NCBI GenBank assembly: GCA_018697195.1
Contig: CM031870.1
Span: 9,260,410 to 9,324,409 of the forward strand
Origin: Certhia americana
Taxonomy: Eukaryota > Chordata > Aves > Passeriformes > Certhiidae
Direction: 5' to 3'
DNA: 64,000 nt
In this document: piece after piece, positions 1 through 11,100 of the stretch
Position numbering within the stretch: the stretch's first letter is position 1
How the letters are laid out: each line of letters starts with the position of its first letter
The notes under the pieces: generated by a model
Database searches by the model: none
The model's input: the letters and a program-made list of their open reading frames with translations, nothing else
What the model was told of the DNA's origin: nothing
Translations under genes and position numbers: made by a program

Positions 1-82
1 AGTGTTTAAAGGATATTTGAACAAGCTGTGGTGAAGGATGGTTATTTTAAAGAATATCTAAAACTGACTGTTTCCAAAACAG

Positions 83-264
83 GTGCCTTGTCCACATTTT
101 GCGAGAGACTATGGTGAAGTATTCCAAAATCCGCCCTTTCCAAGTTCGGTGTCAACTTGACCTGTGTAGACATGAGGTACATTATGGCTGCTTACGAGAG
201 GATAAATGCTTTTATGCTCACAGTCTTGTAGAGCTTAAAGTCTGGATAATGCAAAAGGAATCAG
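83..264 (+). CDS. ZC3H7A: ZC3H7A coding exon A (first in window)
   Basis: The acceptor AG is at 81-82 and the donor gtatgt follows 264. The first full codon is at 84. The exon encodes CLVHILRETMVKYS and then a CCCH finger (C-RHEVHYG-C-LREDK-C-FYA-H). It ends one base into a Gly codon completed by the next exon. Confidence 0.9.
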
Positions 265-3200
265 GTATGTTTAGTATATATTTAGTAAATACTCACTTTA
301 CTCTTCATTATATTGCCCCTCCTTCTTTTTATTGACTCCCTCTGAAATTAGCATCTTGGGATCAGTGCAGGAAGTAAGCAAGAGCAACCTGCTGCCTCTC
401 AGCTTGCATTTTGGAGAGGTTTTCCGTGGTACATACAGGGTAGACTTTATAATTACATTGGCATTAGAGCTCTAGTACATTATGTTTAAATACTGAAAAA
501 TGCACCTTAGCTTATGTGAGCAATCCGTAATTTAAAAACCTTGTGTGCTTTCCATTGGGATGATACAGACATTATTTCTGGTTTTGATGCCCTCACAATG
601 TTCTTAAGTGCGTGTGTATGGACATAAAATCATATCCATGATGTAAATGTGTATCATGTATGTCACGTGTGTGTGAATACTTAAACACTGTACAAAAAAA
701 AGAAAAATGGATAAAAGCTTTGGGGCTTCAGTAACATTCCAGTTTGAGCACTTCTGTAAGGCTGCCACTCAAAGACTCAAAGTACTCAAAGACTGTTTCC
801 CTTCCTTTACAGGTATTTCACATGATACTATAGTTCAGGAATCAAAGAAGTACTGGCAGAATATGGAAGCTAGTGCACATGGATCACAGGTATTTTCATT
901 TTTCCATTCAACTAATTCTGCACTGACTGTGGTGATACTTTTTTATGTGTGTATATAACGTAGCTTATTTTAGAAATTACTATTTTAATGATCTCCAAAT
1001 AATCTCTCTCAGTGTAGGCTTTCTTTAGCCTGTTCGCTTAGACTAAAATGCCTGCTCTGCTGCTGTGCAACTCCTTTTTTGCTTTGCTTGTTCTGTCTCA
1101 TGTGGAACATAAAATGTAAATATAAGTTCAAAGTCAGCTGCTCTAGGGCAATTAGCTGTCTTTTCAATATGTAGCACTCTTATATGTTCAGTTTGTACAT
1201 ATTATCACAGCTTCAGGATACATATACCTAAACCATGAATAAGTTAAAAAAAACCATGCATTTGTTAAGAAATGTCTAGCTTGAAATGACAAGCTGAGCT
1301 GTTACAAGGCATGCTGTGTAATACCTGGTTCCCAACATGTGTTGAAATCTCTGCCATGGGGATAATTAATAATTATGAATTAATTTCTTTGCAGATAAAA
1401 AAATACCTTTAATTGTTGTTGCTCTTTTTTTTCACTTAAGATTCTTGGGAATCAAATGAAGTATGGATCACTTAATTTGAAGATGAAGTTTGTTTGTTGG
1501 CAGTGCTGGAGAAATGGCCAAGTTAGTGAACCAGACAGAAACAAAAAATACTGTAGTGCAAAGGCAAGACACCCGTAAGTAAGATCAAACAGTGAAAATT
1601 CTACTGTTTTGTCAGCCATTTAAAACCTCTTTTGGGAAACTGTTGCTTCTTAGAAACATACATAACTCATACAAGGAATTAAAAAAAACCTAAACAAACA
1701 TACTGAAGTAGGACAGAGTTCTCTCTTTGTAGTATGCTAATAATTGGTACTGAGAAACACTTTGATGGCTACCAAAGTCTTTGTGTTTTGGATTTGGAGG
1801 GTTTTTTTGTATTAAGAGTTTTGGTCAAATTTCATTAGAACTTCATTAAATCTTAGAATTTGGTGAAAGCTTTACAAATAAACTCTGAGCTTTCCTGGTT
1901 CTGCCTCTGATTTTTTTTTAAATAGAATTTTCTTTATTGAATGCTTGTGGTTTCCAGATGGAGCAAAGATCGCCGCGTAGTGCTGGTAATGTCTAATGAA
2001 CGTAAGAAGTGGATGACCATTCGTCCTCTTCCTGCAAAGAAACAAGTACCTCTGCAGTTTGATGTATGTTAACCTAAAACTAATGTTTTGGTTAAGGAAA
2101 TAGATAATAGTAACTGGAAAATAATAATTTGGCTATTTTCATCAGTTCTGCAGAAATTCCAGTGAGAGTTGGTAGGAAAATATTTGTAGTTTCTACAATA
2201 TTGAGCCTTAGAAAAGCACTGATATCATGTTACTACTGAATTCCTTACTTGTCAGTGGAAGTAAGTATTTTTGAAATAATTTATACATATGTTTGGTCTG
2301 GTATTGTGGTAGGAGGGAAAAAGAACTCATAGTACTTGCTTCCAGCAGTTCTTTTTCTAACTATGATAAATGAGGTTTTTTGTAAAATAAACACTTTTAT
2401 TTTTCACATTATATAAATGTTTGACTGGGAGGGGAAACACTATCCAAGACGGAAAAAAAAAAAAAATAAAAATTCTACTAGCATTCATTCTGCTTTATGT
2501 TCCAAGGTTTTTAAGGGTTTTTTTTTTAAATTTATGTTCCAGTTGTGCAATCATATTGCTTCAGGCAAGAAATGTCAGTATGATGGAAACTGCTCATTTG
2601 CTCACAGTCCTGAGGAGAGAGAGATGTGGACCTATATGAAGGAGAACAGCAGTAAGTAGAAAAGTAAATCTAACATGTTGTAAATCTAACTGTTCTGCTT
2701 CTCATTCTTGTAGTTCAATTACTTTTTAACCTAATTTATTTAATTATCTTTTGTAGTAAATTTTGCATATGCCCTTGTCTTTGAATTCAAGTAAACCCAG
2801 ACCAGACATTCAGAAATAGTATTAAATAAAAATAGCTGTATTTTCTATCCATTGCTTGATTTTTTATTTTTTTTTTAAACAATAAAGTAGTTTATATTGG
2901 TTTTTCCAGTGTCTTAGAAATATTGGTCCTCAGAGAAACATTAGTTGGTATTTGTACTCTGTATTGCCATGTGCACACACATGGATTCATGGAATTACAT
3001 GCAGGGGAAACTATTTGCAGTACAATCTCCCCCAGTATATTTACTGGGAATCACCATTGACTTTCTGTTGCTGACTTTACTATCCAGTCAGTGTTACTGG
3101 GGAGAAAGCATCAAAAATCAGAAGTAATACATTACATAAATGATCAGATCAGTCTGCAAGAAAGCAAACTAAATGTACCAAAAGCTGTAGCACACATGAG

Positions 3201-5583
3201 ATTAGTTCTTTGAAATTCAGGTATTGATATGCAGCAGCACAGTTGCTATCTGCACTTCGGGTGCCTGTTCAGAAACCTGTAATCTCTTGCTGTCCCCTCA
3301 AGAAGCACAGGGGGCTCTTGGTAAGTAGCCAGAGATGCCTCTTCCCCTTGGCTCTTAATCTCTGAACTGTGTAACTTTCTGGATTTGTTTCCTTCCCTTT
3401 TTCTTCTTAGAATAGCTGGGGACTGAATTATGCTCACAAACTCAGTTGTTTATCTAGTGCTTTCAAACTCTTGCCTTAATTGCTAATTACTTATTTTAGC
3501 TTCTGCTCTCATTAGTTCAAGACTTGGAGCAGTTGTATGACATATGGCTAAAAACTCAAAAAACAGAAAAAGGAGATGATACGGCTGCTCAGGCAAACAA
3601 AGAAAATGGGAAGCAAATTCACATGCCAACTGACTATGCTGAAGTTACAGTAAGTAATCATAGGTACAATCCTAAATCCAAGCATGTGGGGGTTTGTTGG
3701 GCTTTTTTTTCTTTTTCCCCCAGTCAGTAACTTAGGTTGTTTCCCTTATTTTCTTGGTGTTTCCTTAGACCATAGGTAGTTATGCTAAATGTAGCTGACA
3801 CTGTACCTCAGTTCTTTTAAAAGCCAGTGGAGAGCATAAACTTTAGGTGATTGTTTAAATAATTGTCTGTTTAGGTTAATATCCTGCAGGCCAACATAAA
3901 GTGTTCAAAATGTATTAGAAGTTCTGTCTTTACAGCATTGAATTTGCAATGTTTTGTTTTCAAATTCCTTATAAAACAGGTGGATTTTCATTGTTGGATG
4001 TGTGGAAAGAACTGTAATAGTGAGAAGCAATGGCAGGGTCACATTTCTTCTGAAAAGCATAAGGAGAAGGTTTTCCATACTGAGGATGATCAGAACTGCT
4101 GGCAGTATCGCTTTCCAACTGGATATTTTAGCATTTGTGATAGGTATGTCTTTTTAAGATGGCAAAAATGCTGCAAAATGATGGTTCATAGTTTAAATAA
4201 TTAAGGTAGCTACTAGTTCTGATGAAGTTTCTAGAATTTCTTGATTTGCATACATCTTACAACAAGGAATTAAGTAATTAACAGTATTTTAACATGTAAG
4301 AACTCAGTGAGTGACAAGGTGCTTGATTTTGGAACCAAGTTAACTGCCTATGTGATGTTAATGAATGGTAGCAAGTTCATTGTAGCTGTGTGAATATTGT
4401 TGGTATTATTACAATTTTACATAGGCATCTGCATATTAATTAGAGCCCAGGAACAGTACCTAGCTGGACAGTGATACTGGAGCTTTAAGGCAAGTAGAAA
4501 TGTTGTTAGCATCAAACTAACTTTGTTAAAATTGAGTATTTGTTACTAGAAATTATTTACAGACATGTGGAAGAGAACTTCCAGGATCTGTTGGTTTTCC
4601 CCAGCACTGGTTGTGTTTTGCTGCTCCTTTTAATTCTTAAGTGCGGCCTGTTTTACCTGACTTAATTAGATTTTCTTTTGTAAATCTGTTGAAAATTCCT
4701 TCTGCTGTTGGAATCTTTTTGGAAGGCTAAAAACTTTGGAGTCGAGCATTCTGGAGTTTAAGATTCAGTTTGCTGATGGCTTTGTTACTCTGTTTTCAGT
4801 TGAAGATTTTGAGTGTCTTGGAGGTCTTGAGAAACTGCATTGTGAGAAAGCAAGTTATTTTTCACTTGCATGGAAACTTACTTGTCTCTTTACTAAATTT
4901 CTAAGTAGCATTCTAAATGTATTTGTTTTGAACATAACAGGCCTTGGATATGCAGCATAAAGTGAATACAGACTGGCACATTAAGGTGTTCTGAGTATGC
5001 TAACCTCAAATTTATTTAACAAGGATAATTAATTAGTTGGATTTTTTAACAATAGTCATTCCTTAGCTTAGTCAGTTAAATGATAAGGTTAAATGATGCA
5101 TTAACATGATGAATTTGGTTTCAAGCTGTAAGTGTCTCAGTCTAAGTAGGAATGTGAAGATTAGAAAGAGAAGAGCCATCTTTTGTCCTCTGTAAATATT
5201 TGACATCTGGGAAAGAAAAATACAACCAAATGCTAAACAGAGTTAAGTGTCATCTAACTTTTAAAAGTGTATACTCTTCCAATTTTTTTTTGTCTTACGT
5301 AGTGTATTTGAAAAACATGACCTGAAGAAAATATAGACACAATAGTGATCATGGTAATTCTATGAAAACGCTGTTCAAAATCTGTCTTAACAGATATATG
5401 GCTGGTACTTGCACTGAAGGAAACAACTGTAAATTTGCCCATGGAAATGCTGAACTCCACGAGTGGGAAGAACGAAGACAAGTTTTAAGAATGAAACTCA
5501 GCAAAGCAAGAAAAGACCACTTGATTGCTCCCAGTGATAATGACTTTGGAAAATATAGTTTTTTGTTTAAAGATTTAAACTAA
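83..5583 (+). CDS. ZC3H7A: ZC3H7A, 3' part (last eight coding exons)
   Basis: C-terminal 364 residues of zinc finger CCCH-type containing 7A; the N-terminal TPR-like half lies upstream of the window. Eight exons join in phase: 83-264, 813-889, 1441-1574, 1958-2063, 2543-2651, 3516-3649, 3980-4143 and 5394-5583. Three CCCH fingers are visible: C-X7-C-X5-C-X3-H in the first exon, C-X8-C-X5-C-X3-H in the fifth, and C-X7-C-X5-C-X3-H across the last two. The third and fourth exons carry a further Cys/His cluster (CWQC...C...H), and the seventh a matrin/U1-like C-X2-C-X12-H-X5-H finger. The protein ends in FLFKDLN. From family knowledge, ZC3H7A/B bind RNA, including pre-miRNA hairpins, and act in post-transcriptional control. 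Fingers and ending match the human protein closely as remembered. The paralogue ZC3H7B is less likely given the neighbouring TXNDC11, SNN and LITAF. Confidence 0.93.
813..889 (+). CDS. ZC3H7A: ZC3H7A coding exon B
   Basis: A 77-bp exon after tcctttacag, with a gtattt donor. It encodes GISHDTIVQESKKYWQNMEA and onward, and the phase is consistent on both sides (26 codons with the carried base). Confidence 0.88.
1441..1574 (+). CDS. ZC3H7A: ZC3H7A coding exon C
   Basis: The acceptor ttcacttaag ends at 1440 and the donor is gtaagt. The exon encodes ILGNQMKYGSLNLKMKF followed by CWQC and YCSAKARH, a Cys/His cluster between the CCCH fingers. It ends with two bases of a split Pro codon. Confidence 0.9.
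1958..2063 (+). CDS. ZC3H7A: ZC3H7A coding exon D
   Basis: The acceptor is tggtttccag and the donor gtatgt. It encodes WSKDRRVVLVMSNERKKW and then IRPLPAKKQVPLQFD. It completes the split codon from exon C and ends on a codon boundary. Confidence 0.88.
2543..2651 (+). CDS. ZC3H7A: ZC3H7A coding exon E (CCCH finger)
   Basis: Acceptor tttatgttccag, donor gtaagt. It encodes a canonical C-X8-C-X5-C-X3-H finger (C-NHIASGKK-C-QYDGN-C-SFA-H) and then SPEEREMWTYMKEN. The upstream T-rich tract also makes an open but non-coding leader from 2417. Confidence 0.9.
3516..3649 (+). CDS. ZC3H7A: ZC3H7A coding exon F
   Basis: Acceptor tgctctcattag, donor gtaagt. It encodes IQDLEQLYDIWLKTQKTEKG and ends HMPTDYAEVT. 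With the base carried from exon E it makes exactly 45 codons. It is a hydrophilic linker between zinc fingers. Confidence 0.88.
3980..4143 (+). CDS. ZC3H7A: ZC3H7A coding exon G (C2H2 matrin-type finger)
   Basis: Acceptor ataaaacag, donor gtatgt. It encodes VDFHCWMCGKNCNSEKQWQG and then HISSEKH, a C-X2-C-X12-H-X5-H finger of the U1/matrin type seen in dsRNA-binding proteins. The final ICDR begins the last CCCH finger, which is completed in exon H. Confidence 0.9.
5394..5583 (+). CDS. ZC3H7A: ZC3H7A terminal coding exon H
   Basis: The acceptor is tgtcttaacag, and the frame continues from exon G as DRYMAGTCTEGNNCKFAH, completing the third CCCH finger. A basic, charged tail ends GKYSFLFKDLN before TAA at 5581-5583. 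Confidence 0.9.
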
Positions 5584-6320
5584 TACTGAGATGACACATA
5601 CATGTTATCAACTGGAAGCATAAACCAGAAAATTTGACAATAATCAAAAGCATGTGACAGAAAAGCTGCAGGTTTTCTGCTTTTATTGGCATACATTGTT
5701 CCTCCTGAACAGCAAAGTATGGTAGATTTAGGGGGATTGAGCAGACCTGTCTATGCTCTCATGAAACAGAGTGGTGATTAAAAAAATCTGAAGTATTATG
5801 TGCTTACTCACCTCCTGTTGGACAGAAAGTTAGGAAATAGAAGGGGGGGAAGAGTGGTTATAATATCTAGGAAGCCCCCTAGTCTCAGACCTTCAGTTCA
5901 AAAACTTAAAGGTATCAAGTTATCGCAAGAGAGTGTTAGTGGGCTAAGAAAATGATGGATGAAAATTCTTCAGATCTTTTAATGGAGAGGATTTGTTTAA
6001 AACAAAGTTTGCTACTTATCTATATGTAGGTTGCTAAAAAGGATTTTCCTATTAAAGATTTTAAACAAAATAACCATTTAACTACAATATATGTTGAATG
6101 GGTATTTTTTTCTCTATTTGTATGTTCCAATATAATTTACTGAAAAGGATCTTGGGAGGAAAAAAAGTATTAATTTTTGAAAATGAAGTAGTTAAAATTC
6201 TGTTTCTTGGTCTTTGCTGTTTAAACAATGATTTTGAAAGATTACACTTGTATGTCAGTATTGTGTATTATTGTATGGACTAATGTTGCCTGTAATAAAG
6301 AGAACTTTACACAAAGCTGT
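5584..6320 (+). other. ZC3H7A: ZC3H7A 3'UTR
   Basis: AT-rich sequence after the stop, without a sustained open frame. An AATAAA at 6294-6299 is followed by a T/G-containing stretch, so cleavage is expected about 15-25 bases later. The 3' end is inferred, not observed. Confidence 0.6.
6294..6299 (+). terminator. Poly(A) signal AATAAA for ZC3H7A
   Basis: A canonical hexamer about 710 bases after the ZC3H7A stop, and the best-placed one before the TXNDC11 promoter region. Confidence 0.65.
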
Positions 6321-7380
6321 TTTCTGCATGTAGCCTATCAGGATAAAGATTTTGTAAAAGCAATGATTTGCCAGTTAGCAAAAGCTTAAGCACCTGTAGC
6401 TAAACTTTTACTAAGTTGGTATTTGTGTTCCTAGTGGCTTGTTTGCAGTTTTCTATTGTCATTAGCTCATGGTATCACTGAAGTAACAGAAATGGGGCCA
6501 GTAAGTTGTGATATAGACAAGCAGTTTTGGAGCTACGTGGTGCTCACACGTTTTCAACCTTGGACATGGACATGAACCACTGCCTCAGCTGCACGGTGGG
6601 ATAGTGCTTCCCATTGCCTTTCCTGCAGAGCACAGGAAATGGAAAACATCTTCCAGGCTGTGGTGACTCCTGACTGCTGAGCCTCTGGGCTTTCCAGTCA
6701 CGGGAGCTTCTGTTGTATTTTGGCTTTTCTACAAATCCTGCTTTCAGCTTTGTGTTTGTTTAGTTCCTTGGTTTTTTCCAACTAAGTTTCTTTCAGACAT
6801 TGATTCAAAATAACTGAAACTAGGTTTCTTCTTCCCTTCCTCCCCCTACCCCCCCTCCCGGGTACTTTTCTCTGTTCCTGGCTGACTTTACATAATTAGA
6901 AGAGACTTAACAATGACCTCAGTAATGTGAATGTAGTCATTGGGCATACGTTGTGTATGTAAAAATTGTTGAAGCAAAGTTCAATGACATGGATGCTGTG
7001 TCCCTTGCACTTCACAAAAGCACAACAACTTCGAAACCAACACCTTATGTGTGCTTCAGCTATAGCTTGGGGCTCTTGCGAAGCGACTGCTCCTCCTAGG
7101 CTGGGCTGCAGTACAATGGACTATGAAACTAGCTTGGTGCTTGAAATGCCACCTGCTGCAGTGCTGATTTTTTACATTGTAATGAAGTGAGTGTGAGACA
7201 GAGTACTATGGACGCTGTTACTTGTGTGACAAAACCTGATTGTATCGTGTGCCTTTCTGAATTGTTTTCTCAAATTTATGCTTTCGTTGTGTAATGTAAG
7301 TGCTCTGTAAATCATTTGAGGTAATTCTAGACAAATCTAAACATGACATCCTTGTTCTGTAAGGCCGGTGTGAAATCGTT
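6321..7380. other. Intergenic gap ZC3H7A-TXNDC11
   Basis: About 1.06 kb between the ZC3H7A poly(A) site and the TXNDC11 CpG island. No exon-like frame or recognisable repeat was seen. There is a short C-rich run at 6841-6860. Confidence 0.5.
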
Positions 7381-7389
7381 CCTGGCTGT

Positions 7390-8100
7390 GGGGTGCGGCT
7401 ATTGGGGAATAGCTGTTAGGGGGGCTCGGGAAATATTCACCCGCTGCTCCCAGCCAGGGAACTGGTAACGGTGCGATGCCGTCCCGTTTCTCCGGCGCAG
7501 GAAGCGAGCACACCGCTCGCCGTCCCAGTTTTCCCGGTGCCGGGAGCAGGACGTGAAGCGCTGTGCCGGCTGTGCGCCTGCTCGGGCGGGCGAACGTGGC
7601 GGCGGCGGGTTGGCGGGAGGAGCGGCTGCCCCGCCCGGCCCGCCGCGCCTCACGGGCGGGCGGTAGGAGACGTGTGCGACCGGGAGCGGCCCGGGCCCCG
7701 CGGCCCTGCCCCCGCGGCCGGGCCATGTCGGTGTGCGGCAGCCCTGGCGACGCAGCGGCCCCGCGCCTGCGGCCCCGCGCTACTCTGATGGCGCGGCGGC
7801 CCGAGCTGCTGTGCGGCGCGGCCATCGTACTTTGCTGCGCCTTCCTCGTCGCCCTCAAAGTCACCTGCAGGTAGCGGAGGGGGCGCGGAGCCAGGGCTCG
7901 GCCGGGGGGAGTGGCAGCCGGCCCGCCGCCGTTCCCAGAGGCGGTGCTGCTCCGGGGTCTGGGGCAGAGCCGCCGGCGGGGCCCGGCGGGCCGGGCCGTG
8001 TCGGGTACGGATATCCCTGGGCTGGGGGACGAATCCTCCTTCCGGACCCCACCACATGCGGTCCCCAGGGCAACTGCGACCGTCGCATGTCGGGGGGACG
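7390..8100 (+). promoter_or_regulatory. CpG island / TXNDC11 promoter
   Basis: The base composition changes abruptly to GC-rich with many CpGs, surrounding the first coding exon of TXNDC11. No TATA box stands out upstream of the ATG at 7725, so a dispersed CpG-island start is likely. Several long open frames here on both strands are products of GC richness. Confidence 0.75.
7725..7870 (+). CDS. TXNDC11: TXNDC11 coding exon 1
   Basis: ATG at 7725 in the CpG island, donor gtagcg after 7870. It encodes [15 protein letters not shown], then [10 protein letters not shown] and the hydrophobic anchor, ending TC plus two bases of Ser. A second in-frame Met (LMARR) lies at residue 22. The first ATG is preferred because it opens the frame in the expected exon. 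Confidence 0.82.
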
Positions 8101-11100
8101 CCGTGTCCCCCTCAGCGGGATGGCCGCAGGGCGGGCAGATAAAAATGTGGGCGGAGGGAACGAAAGTGTTTTGAGACATCTGCCCCACCGTGGGTGTCGT
8201 GCTGTGGTGGCAAATTCTCGGGGGCACCCTTTCCTGAGGGCGGTATCACGATATGCAGGGCAGTGTCTGAGGATGCATCAGGCTCTGCTCTGCGTGGCCC
8301 TGCAATGGAAGGGAGGCAATGGGCAGGAACTGATGCCCAGGAACTTTCACCTGAACATGAGGACGAACTTCTTCCTTGAGTGACCAAGCACTGGGAGAAA
8401 TTGTCCAGTGAGGCTGTGGAGTCTCCCTCACTGGAGATAACGCCAGAACCATTTGGACACAATCCTGTGCCATGTGCTGTGGAATGACCCTGCCTGCGGG
8501 CAGGTGGACCAAAGGACCCGCTGGGGTCCCTTCCAACCTGACCCATTCTGTGGCCCTGTGACAGGCACGTTGATGAGATGGAGCTGCTTTTTGCTCATCT
8601 CCAGAGGTAACTGGGACCTCACGCTGTCGCAGGAGGGCTCAGGGGGCTCTGGGCTGCAGCCCTGCTCTCAGCGTCGGCGGGGGCCATGCGATTTTGCCCT
8701 GGCTCATGTGTTAATGTCATCACCCCCATTTTGCCTGCATCTGCTTTGGACAGAAAGGTGTTTCGTGGTTTCCCTGTCAGTCTGGCGGTGCTCCTCTTGG
8801 GAGCTGGAACTTCTTTGCAAAGGGCTCTCCAGTTCCTGTTTGCCTGGAGCTAGTGTATGTGGAGATGTACACATGTTTGTACTGGAGGGGCCGGGAGCAG
8901 CAGCAATGAACGGTGGGCACAGGCTGCTCAGTTTTGAAGCCTAAACCAGGGTTTAAATCTTCTAGATGGGTTTTAGGTCAAGGTGACTGTTACATGCTCC
9001 AGGTCATACTATATAAAGAACATCTACTGCACTTGGGGTTAAAATTCTGAGATTAGGAGAAGGCTACGTGGTACTGATTATGTTCCTTTTCAACAGCATC
9101 TGACAAGTTTTTGTTCCATGAACCACTCGATTCACAGGTAATGCTTCTGAAAAATGTGAAGGCCTTCTTTGCTTACCTGTCCACAAAGGGTGTATTATTT
9201 GAATCAGAGTGAATTTTAAGTCTATAAATTAGTGCCTCTGAGTAGCTGTGCCTCCATTACAGGAGACTGTATTTCACAATTACCAGATAATGTAGGTGAA
9301 ATTGTAAAGCTATTGCTATATTTCAGAATGTATGGTGAAGGATTTCTGAACATAATCACCTCTCTGGTGATACTCTACTAAGAAAATAATACTTTTTTTA
9401 TACTTACAATAATGCTTCCTGCTCTCATCTATTTAAAACCTGCATATTCCTTTCATTTTACTGCTAGCTGTGTTTGAAAGCTCACGGATGGAATGTGATT
9501 GGAATGTGGTTCTCATCACCCTGTAATCTAGAATTTTGATTAAAGGGATTCAGCTTTTCAGATTGTAGTTAAATAGACAAACTAATATCAGATAAGTATT
9601 CCCTGTTTGGTTGCTGTCAGAAGTATAGAAAATTCATGTGTAAAATTTCTTGTGCAATTTGCAGCATGGTAAATTGTACATGTTAATTATAAATACAGGA
9701 CATAGTTTCTCACCACACGTCAGTGTGATTTACTAGCAAGACACTGCACCAGGGCATAGGTGCTACCACTGCTCTTACAATATATACCTTTTGAGATCAA
9801 TGGATAAAACGTATGGAAAGGGAAAATTTCTGTACTAAAAGGCAGTCCATTAGTGGGATTTGAAGTCTTGCAGGTTTATAGTGACTCAGGTAATAGCCAA
9901 ATGAGACCTGACTTGGCATGGGTTGTTATGGAAAGCCTGTGGTCTAGAACCTGTATTATTTCTGGCACTATGTAAATGTTTTTGAGACAACCCTTTCAGG
10001 ACTGTGCAATCAAAGGGGCTGCTGGTCCTGTCAGCACTTGCATATGCTTCTCTTTATTACCAGGATATTCTCCTGGAAAGTTGAAGTTTTTGTAGGCTCT
10101 GGCAGCAGCTAAATAACACAATCAGTGTTTTAATAAACAGTTTGTGATTATTATGTCTGTGTAATAATTTCTTATGTAATCCTCAGTTTATATGTGTGTA
10201 AATTTTAGGGGTTTTCTTAGGGAAGTTAAAGTGTTCTATTATATTTGGTTTGGTATTGCAGAGGAGACACTACTTAGTAAATCTCCTTAAGCAGCTGTTA
10301 GCTATTGATTTATTATGTTTTGGGTTTTAATAATTACTGGAGTTTTTATCGTATTTGAAGGTAATTGTGTAGTTTCTGACTCACTCATGTCACAGGACTC
10401 CTACTGATGTCTTCTACACATTCTTGCAATCTTTAAGTCTTGTGTTGTAATTCTTGAACCAGTGGTCCTCTCTTGGTTTAATTCAGTAGAGGAAGCAGAG
10501 GTTTTAAACATTGAGGCTGTCTGTTTTCATTAAACTCAATGGAGAGGAGAAATTCTAGCTGATATCTCTGAAGAAGTGTCCTGCTTTCAGCAGCTGATCA
10601 GCCTGTGTGTGCCAGAGCTCACACTGGAGCTGTGTCCTGTCCAGCTGGCAGGCAGAAAGGAAGCTGCAGTTTGGATAAGCATCGGGTGCAGGAATGGCAG
10701 GGAACCAGAGGTGTTGGTTGTGAGGTGACTGAAGAATTTACGGGTTGGGAAGGAGGTGCTGAGTTGGTGGTTGGGGGAGAAAGGAAGGAACACAGGTAGA
10801 AGTCCATAGAAGAAAGTAGATTTTTGATAGTCTGTGTAAAAGCATAACGTTGTGAGTGAAGAAATGAATGAATTATAAACAGGAGGAACCATGTAATATT
10901 TTCCAAATTGTGATTTTGAAGATTTGATTTTGAAGCAATTTTCTCATATACAAATTAAGAATTTCTATAACTTGTGATATATATGGGGACAATTCTAAAA
11001 TGTTAAAGCTTAAATGAGAAGCCTGGAAATGAGAGAAGAGCTACAATACAGTTATTTGTTGTGTTATAGAGACAAAGGTACTTCTCAAAAACTAGATAGA

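Noticed and set aside
4736..4960. Open frame of 74 codons in the last ZC3H7A intron
   Set aside because: The seventh and eighth exons join in phase across a CCCH finger without it, and the product has no zinc-finger or other recognisable feature.
7337..8546. Several overlapping open frames of 100-300 codons on both strands near the TXNDC11 promoter
   Set aside because: They lie in a CpG island (few stop codons by composition) and in a CR1 fragment. Only the frame from 7725 to 7870 continues in phase into a family-like protein.
10587..10906. Overlapping frames of 95-101 codons on the minus strand in TXNDC11 intron 1
   Set aside because: No family resemblance, splice sites or promoter; they look like chance open frames.
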